In this document: positions 62,062 through 64,000 of the stretch, piece after piece
Numbering within the stretch: position 1 is the stretch's first letter
How the letters are laid out: each line of letters begins with the position of its first letter
Source of the DNA: Jingyaoa shaoxingensis
Lineage (GTDB): Bacteria; Bacillota; Clostridia; Lachnospirales; Lachnospiraceae
Assembly: GCF_014385005.1 (NCBI RefSeq)
Contig: NZ_JACRSZ010000003.1
Location: 248,001 to 312,000, forward strand
Reading direction: 5' to 3'
Length of the DNA: 64,000 nt
Position numbers and translations under genes: made by a program
The notes under the pieces: model-generated
Databases searched by the model: none
Seen by the model: the letters and a program-made list of their open reading frames with translations, nothing else
What the model was told of the DNA's origin: nothing

Positions 62062-64000
62062 TTACTGTTCGATATCTTTCATGCTGAAGCTGATTCTGCC
62101 CATCTTGTCTTTTCCAAGGCATACTACCTTCACTACATCACCCAGTGAAAGTACATCTTCTACCTTGTCGATTCTCTCTTTGGAGATCTTGGAGATGTGT
62201 ACCATTCCTTCTTTTCCAGGAGCAAATTCCAGGAATGCACCGAATTCTTTGATGCTAATGACTTTTCCTGTGAATACCTGTCCGGCTTCGAAGTCTGTGG
62301 TGATGATACGGATCATATCCATAGCTTCTGCCATCTTTTCTTTATCCGTTCCGCAGATAGATACCGCACCGTCATCTGTAATATCGATCTTCACACCTGT
62401 CTGTTCAATGATTGCATTGATGGTCTTTCCTCTCTGACCAACTACATCACCAATCTTCTGTGGATCAATGTTGAGCTGGATGATCTTTGGTGCATATTCT
62501 CCTACGCTGCTTCGTGGTTCTGCAATGGCTTTTGCCATAACTTCATCCAGAATGTAGGTTCTAGCAATCTTTGTCTTGGCAATGGCTTCTTCAATGATCG
62601 GACGGGTCAGACCATGAATCTTAATATCCATCTGGATAGCTGTGATACCCTTATGAGTACCGGCTACCTTAAAGTCCATATCTCCGAAGAAGTCTTCCAG
62701 TCCCTGGATATCGGTCAGTACGATGTAATCATCATCTGTTTCACCGGTAACCAGACCACAGGAAATACCTGCTACAGCACTCTTAATCGGCACACCTGCT
62801 GCCATCAATGACATGGAAGATGCACAGATACTTGCCTGAGAAGTAGATCCGTTGGACTCGAAGGTCTCGGATACAGTTCTGATGGCATATGGGAATTCTG
62901 CTTCACTTGGAAGTACCGGTACCAGGGCACGTTCTGCCAGTGCTCCATGACCGATCTCACGACGTCCCGGTCCTCTGGATGGCTTTGTCTCACCTACAGA
63001 ATAACTTGGGAAGTTGTAGTGATGCATATAACGTTTGCTTGTCTCAGCCACATCCAGACCATCGATCTTCTGTGCTTCTGACAGTGGAGCCAGTGTACAG
63101 ATGTTGCAGATCTGTGTCTGTCCACGGGTAAACATAGCAGAGCCATGTACTCTAGGGATCAGATCTACTTCTGCTGCCAGAGGACGGATCTGATCGATCT
63201 GACGTCCATCCGGACGCTTATGGTCTTTTAAGATCATCTTACGAACAGTCTTCTTCTGATACTGGTAAACTGCTTCATCCAGTACAGCCAGCCATTCTTC
63301 ATTCTCAGCGAACTCTTCGGTGAGTTTTTCCTTAATCTGACGAATATTCTCTTCTCTCTTCTGCTTTTCATCTGTGAATACAGCAACTTCCATCTCTTCC
63401 GGAGTAACGATCTTCTTCATTGCTTCGAAAAGTTCTTCTGGTACTGCACAGCTGGTGTAGCTATGTTTCGGTTTTCCGCATTCAGCTACGATGGTATCGA
63501 TAAATGCGATGACTTTCTGGTTTACTTCATGTGCTGCAAAGATTGCTTCGATCATCTTATCTTCCGGTACTTCATTGGCACCTGCTTCGATCATGATGAC
63601 TTTTTCTCTGGTAGATGCAACAGTCAGCTGCAGATCAGATACTGCCTTCTGTGCCGCATTTGGGTTAAATACGAATTCACCGTCGATCAGACCTACCTGT
63701 GTGGTAGCTGTCGGACCGTCGAATGGAATATCTGAAATTGCAGTTGCAATTGCAGAACCTAACATAGCAGTCAGCTCCGGTGCACAGTCCGGATCTACAG
63801 AAAGTACCAGGTTATTCAGGGTTACATCGTTTCTGTAATCCTTCGGGAACAGCGGTCTCATCGGTCTGTCAATAACACGGCTGGTCAGGATGGCATTCTC
63901 AGATGCTTTTCCTTCTCTCTTATTAAATCCTCCCGGGATCTTTCCTACTGCGTACATCTTCTCTTCATATTCTACACTCAGTGGGAAGAAATCGATCCCT
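62062..64000 (-). CDS. pnp: Polyribonucleotide nucleotidyltransferase, all but the N-terminal part
   Basis: A phosphorolytic 3'-5' exoribonuclease, central to RNA turnover. About 645 residues are visible; the first 50-60 lie beyond the right edge, since the reading frame is open to 64000 and starts within IDFFPLSVEYEEKMYAVGK. Visible domains are the two RNase PH-like cores (FNKREGKASENAILTSRVID, RVHGSAMFTRGQTQ), a KH domain (DPQKIGDVVGQRGKTINAI) and a C-terminal S1 domain (FTGKVISIKEFGAFLEFAPG, EGMVHISKIS). An internal ATG at 63957 is not the true start. Confidence 0.96.
   Translation of the reverse strand, partial: GIDFFPLSVEYEEKMYAVGKIPGGFNKREGKASENAILTSRVIDRPMRPLFPKDYRNDVTLNNLVLSVDPDCAPELTAMLGSAIATAISDIPFDGPTATTQVGLIDGEFVFNPNAAQKAVSDLQLTVASTREKVIMIEAGANEVPEDKMIEAIFAAHEVNQKVIAFIDTIVAECGKPKHSYTSCAVPEELFEAMKKIVTPEEMEVAVFTDEKQKREENIRQIKEKLTEEFAENEEWLAVLDEAVYQYQKKTVRKMILKDHKRPDGRQIDQIRPLAAEVDLIPRVHGSAMFTRGQTQICNICTLAPLSEAQKIDGLDVAETSKRYMHHYNFPSYSVGETKPSRGPGRREIGHGALAERALVPVLPSEAEFPYAIRTVSETFESNGSTSQASICASSMSLMAAGVPIKSAVAGISCGLVTGETDDDYIVLTDIQGLEDFFGDMDFKVAGTHKGITAIQMDIKIHGLTRPIIEEAIAKTKIARTYILDEVMAKAIAEPRSSVGEYAPKIIQLNIDPQKIGDVVGQRGKTINAIIEQTGVKIDITDDGAVSICGTDKEKMAEAMDMIRIITTDFEAGQVFTGKVISIKEFGAFLEFAPGKEGMVHISKISKERIDKVEDVLSLGDVVKVVCLGKDKMGRISFSMKDIEQ

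Overview
The window looks like a chromosomal segment of a gut Lachnospiraceae-type Firmicute. The evidence is strong AGGAGG-like ribosome binding sites, canonical 17-bp-spaced sigma-A promoters, a T-box and a cobalamin riboswitch as regulators, the anaerobic corrin pathway, an anaerobic ribonucleotide reductase activase, and proteins typical of that family (YARHG, DUF1294, Rpn/YhgA-like). Genus and species cannot be fixed from the sequence alone. REGION 1 (1-19.6 kb, minus strand): an apparent 18-gene tetrapyrrole operon. It starts at a sigma-A promoter (19615-19643), passes a cobalamin riboswitch and an intrinsic terminator, and runs cbiD-cbiL-cbiF-cbiG-cbiH-cbiJET-cbiA-cbiB-cobD-cbiP-cbiC, then a secreted YARHG-domain protein, then cbiK-hemA-hemC-cobA/hemD-hemB-hemL, leaving the window at its left edge. 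Most junctions overlap by 4 nt or are nearly contiguous. Together the genes make 5-aminolevulinate, uroporphyrinogen III and precorrin-2, insert cobalt, and build the corrin ring up to adenosylcobinamide phosphate. A precorrin-2 dehydrogenase and the nucleotide-loop genes (cobU/S/T/C) are not in the window. REGION 2 (19.6-23.9 kb, minus): a tryptophan T-box with a UGG specifier precedes a trpXYZ ABC transporter, followed by nrdG and dut. REGION 3 (23.9-29.3 kb): a short-chain dehydrogenase and a 936-residue fusion flavoenzyme (Old Yellow Enzyme barrel, NAD(P)/FAD module, acetoacetate-decarboxylase-like C-terminus), with a divergent PucR-type regulator. REGION 4 (29.4-34.4 kb): NAD(P)H-hydrate epimerase, a DUF1810 protein, an NSS symporter plus MATE pair, a VOC protein and two small proteins. 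REGION 5 (34.5-44.5 kb, minus): an AT-rich accessory island that resembles a defence island. It holds a shortened Rpn-like nuclease, a caspase-like peptidase, a NUDIX hydrolase, a PLD/DEAD helicase, a membrane protein with a lytic-transglycosylase-like domain, and a decayed McrBC. REGION 6 (44.5-53.4 kb): LOG protein, tandem DUF1294 protein, then a sucrose/fructan operon (two ABC permeases, binding lipoprotein, GH32, fructokinase) under a divergent LacI regulator with four operator-like boxes. REGION 7 (53.5-59.0 kb): GH13 glucosidase, a GyrI-like protein, a cupin, an Fe-S protein with a divergent Crp/Fnr regulator, and a second MATE pump. REGION 8 (59.1-64.0 kb): an AT-rich gene for a very large modular zinc-ribbon nuclease resembling EDxHD homing endonucleases, a structured 500-bp intergenic region, and the 3' part of pnp. 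The best candidates for something undescribed are the modular nuclease, the transglycosylase-like membrane gene attached to McrBC, the caspase/NUDIX/helicase cluster, and the OYE-decarboxylase fusion.
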